Shown here: positions 63,540 to 64,000 of the stretch, piece by piece | How the letters are laid out: every line of letters starts with the position of its first letter | Position numbering within the stretch: the stretch's first letter is position 1 | Source of the DNA: a virus | IMG/VR virus record: IMGVR_UViG_3300037240_000024 | Coordinates: 1 to 64,000 of that record | Length of the DNA: 64,000 bases | Reading direction: 5' to 3' (one strand) | Notes under the pieces: generated by a model | The model's input: only the letters and a program-made list of their open reading frames with translations | Database searches by the model: none | What the model was told of the DNA's origin: nothing | Made by a program: the position numbers and the translations under genes

Positions 63540-63761
63540 ATGATGGATGAGACTGAACGCTTGGCGCGGCTGATGGCGGCGCGCTACGGAGATCCAGACG
63601 CGCTGGTTTACAGAGGTGGATTGCAGAGGTTTGAGATTGGTTATGTTTTACCGAAACCGAGCGACTCGGGCATTTGTCCTTACTGGCATCGGTTTCTCGG
63701 TGCGGCGCAAGTAGCTGTCGAGGACAGGAAGAAGGCCGAAGACATGAAGCGGGCCGATTGA
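63540..63761 (+). CDS. Small protein after the terminase (73 aa)
   Basis: ATG 63540 with GGGAGGG upstream; a second ATG follows immediately. MDETERLARLMAARYGDPDA then RGGLQRFEIGYVLPKPSDSG and WHRFLGAAQVAVEDRKKAED. Helix-strand-helix layout. Function unknown. Confidence 0.6.
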   Translation: MMDETERLARLMAARYGDPDALVYRGGLQRFEIGYVLPKPSDSGICPYWHRFLGAAQVAVEDRKKAEDMKRAD

Positions 63762-63782
63762 ACGCAAGATGCAGGGGCTAGA

Positions 63783-63893
63783 ATGATTCGATGGTTCATG
63801 TGTCGGTTTCAGCTATGTGGCGGTCACATCGACAGAAATCGTGAAGGCAAGATCTGCTGGCGGTGCGCTACGTGCGGTAGAGAGATTACGTGA
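63783..63893 (+). CDS. 36-aa zinc-ribbon-like peptide
   Basis: MIRWFMCRFQLCGGHIDRNR then EGKICWRCATCGREIT has C-x4-C and C-x2-C pairs (plus His), suggesting a minimal zinc ribbon; similar small CxxC proteins are found in many phages. GTGA overlap with the next gene. Confidence 0.55.
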   Translation: MIRWFMCRFQLCGGHIDRNREGKICWRCATCGREIT

Positions 63894-64000
63894 TCCTCAC
63901 CCTCCCCACTGCTTCGCGTGAGCGCGTCATGCTTCGCATCCAGGAGGCCGAAGCGAACGCCGGCAAGCGACCGGCGCGCGCCGCGCTGCATCCCGAGGAC
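63890..64000 (+). CDS. N-terminal part of a gene cut by the window end
   Basis: GTG 63890 overlaps the previous stop. 37 codons are open to the last base (start residue, then ILTLPTASRERVMLRIQEAE, ... ALHPED). No family recognised. The frame at the cut is exactly compatible with the truncated ORF at 1-120. Confidence 0.6.
   Translation, partial: MILTLPTASRERVMLRIQEAEANAGKRPARAALHPED

Noticed and set aside
1-64000. tRNA or tmRNA genes
   Set aside because: TTCGA-type strings near 100, 12706 and 46155 were examined; none is flanked by an acceptor stem or cloverleaf, and the first and third lie in coding frames. A tRNAscan search would be decisive.

Overview
The window looks like most or all of the genome of a tailed dsDNA phage, probably a short-tailed (podovirus-type) virion, infecting an alphaproteobacterium. 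The virion type is inferred from a portal, a gp4-like adaptor, a gp10-like tail nozzle carrying inserted repeats, and three very large internal/ejection proteins, one with a lytic transglycosylase domain; no tape measure, tail tube or sheath gene was seen. The host class is inferred from two gene families typical of Alphaproteobacteria, GapR (DUF2312) and GcrA. The sequence is GC-rich with densely packed genes, many overlapping as ATGA, GTGA or TGATG.

Layout. 0-3.2 kb: small genes, then the portal gene alone on the minus strand. 3.2-12.5 kb (+): a promoter-peptide-terminator unit, scaffold candidate, major capsid protein, two tandemly duplicated beta-repeat proteins, terminator, adaptor and nozzle. 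12.5-20.7 kb (+): small virion genes, a GNAT acetyltransferase and the internal/ejection proteins. 20.7-30.5 kb (+): fibre/spike cassette in which five proteins begin with Sec-type signal peptides. 30.5-34.4 kb (+): lysis cassette (amidase endolysin, holin candidate, lipase-like protein, lipoprotein) with an Acb2/Tad1-like anti-defence candidate inside it. 34.3-37.3 kb (-): a chain of small, mostly membrane-protein genes. 37.3-37.9 kb: a divergent control region with two interlocked promoters, two palindromic operators and a Cro-sized HTH gene. 38-51.7 kb (+): replication and recombination (RusA, SNF2-type helicase, HNH-AP2 endonuclease, DUF2800 nuclease, DUF2815 ssDNA-binding protein, GapR, winged-helix protein, TSCPD protein, GcrA, family A DNA polymerase, prim-pol/RepA-type helicase), ending in an iteron-like origin candidate. 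52.1-56.6 kb (-): small cassette genes with duplicated leaders and a 13 x 33-bp repeat gene. 56.7-61.6 kb (+): regulatory and small genes, including a serine recombinase lying between inverted repeats. 61.6-64 kb (+): large terminase and small genes, running off the end.

How it fits together. A palindrome of the form ATAACA-N3-TGTTAT recurs at transcription start regions at 37.4, 38.5, 51.8, 56.7 and 57.2-57.6 kb, and the HTH protein encoded beside the first pair is the obvious candidate ligand; this suggests one phage regulator coordinating replication and accessory operons. Three stand-alone DNA-binding proteins resembling host cell-cycle or nucleoid factors (GapR, GcrA, a PhoB/CtrA-type effector domain) lie within 2.3 kb of each other beside the polymerase, which suggests the phage reprograms host replication or the cell cycle. 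The first and last ORFs are both truncated and would join in frame if the ends were adjacent, restoring a terminase-to-portal order, so the window may be a nearly complete circularly permuted genome; this is inference.
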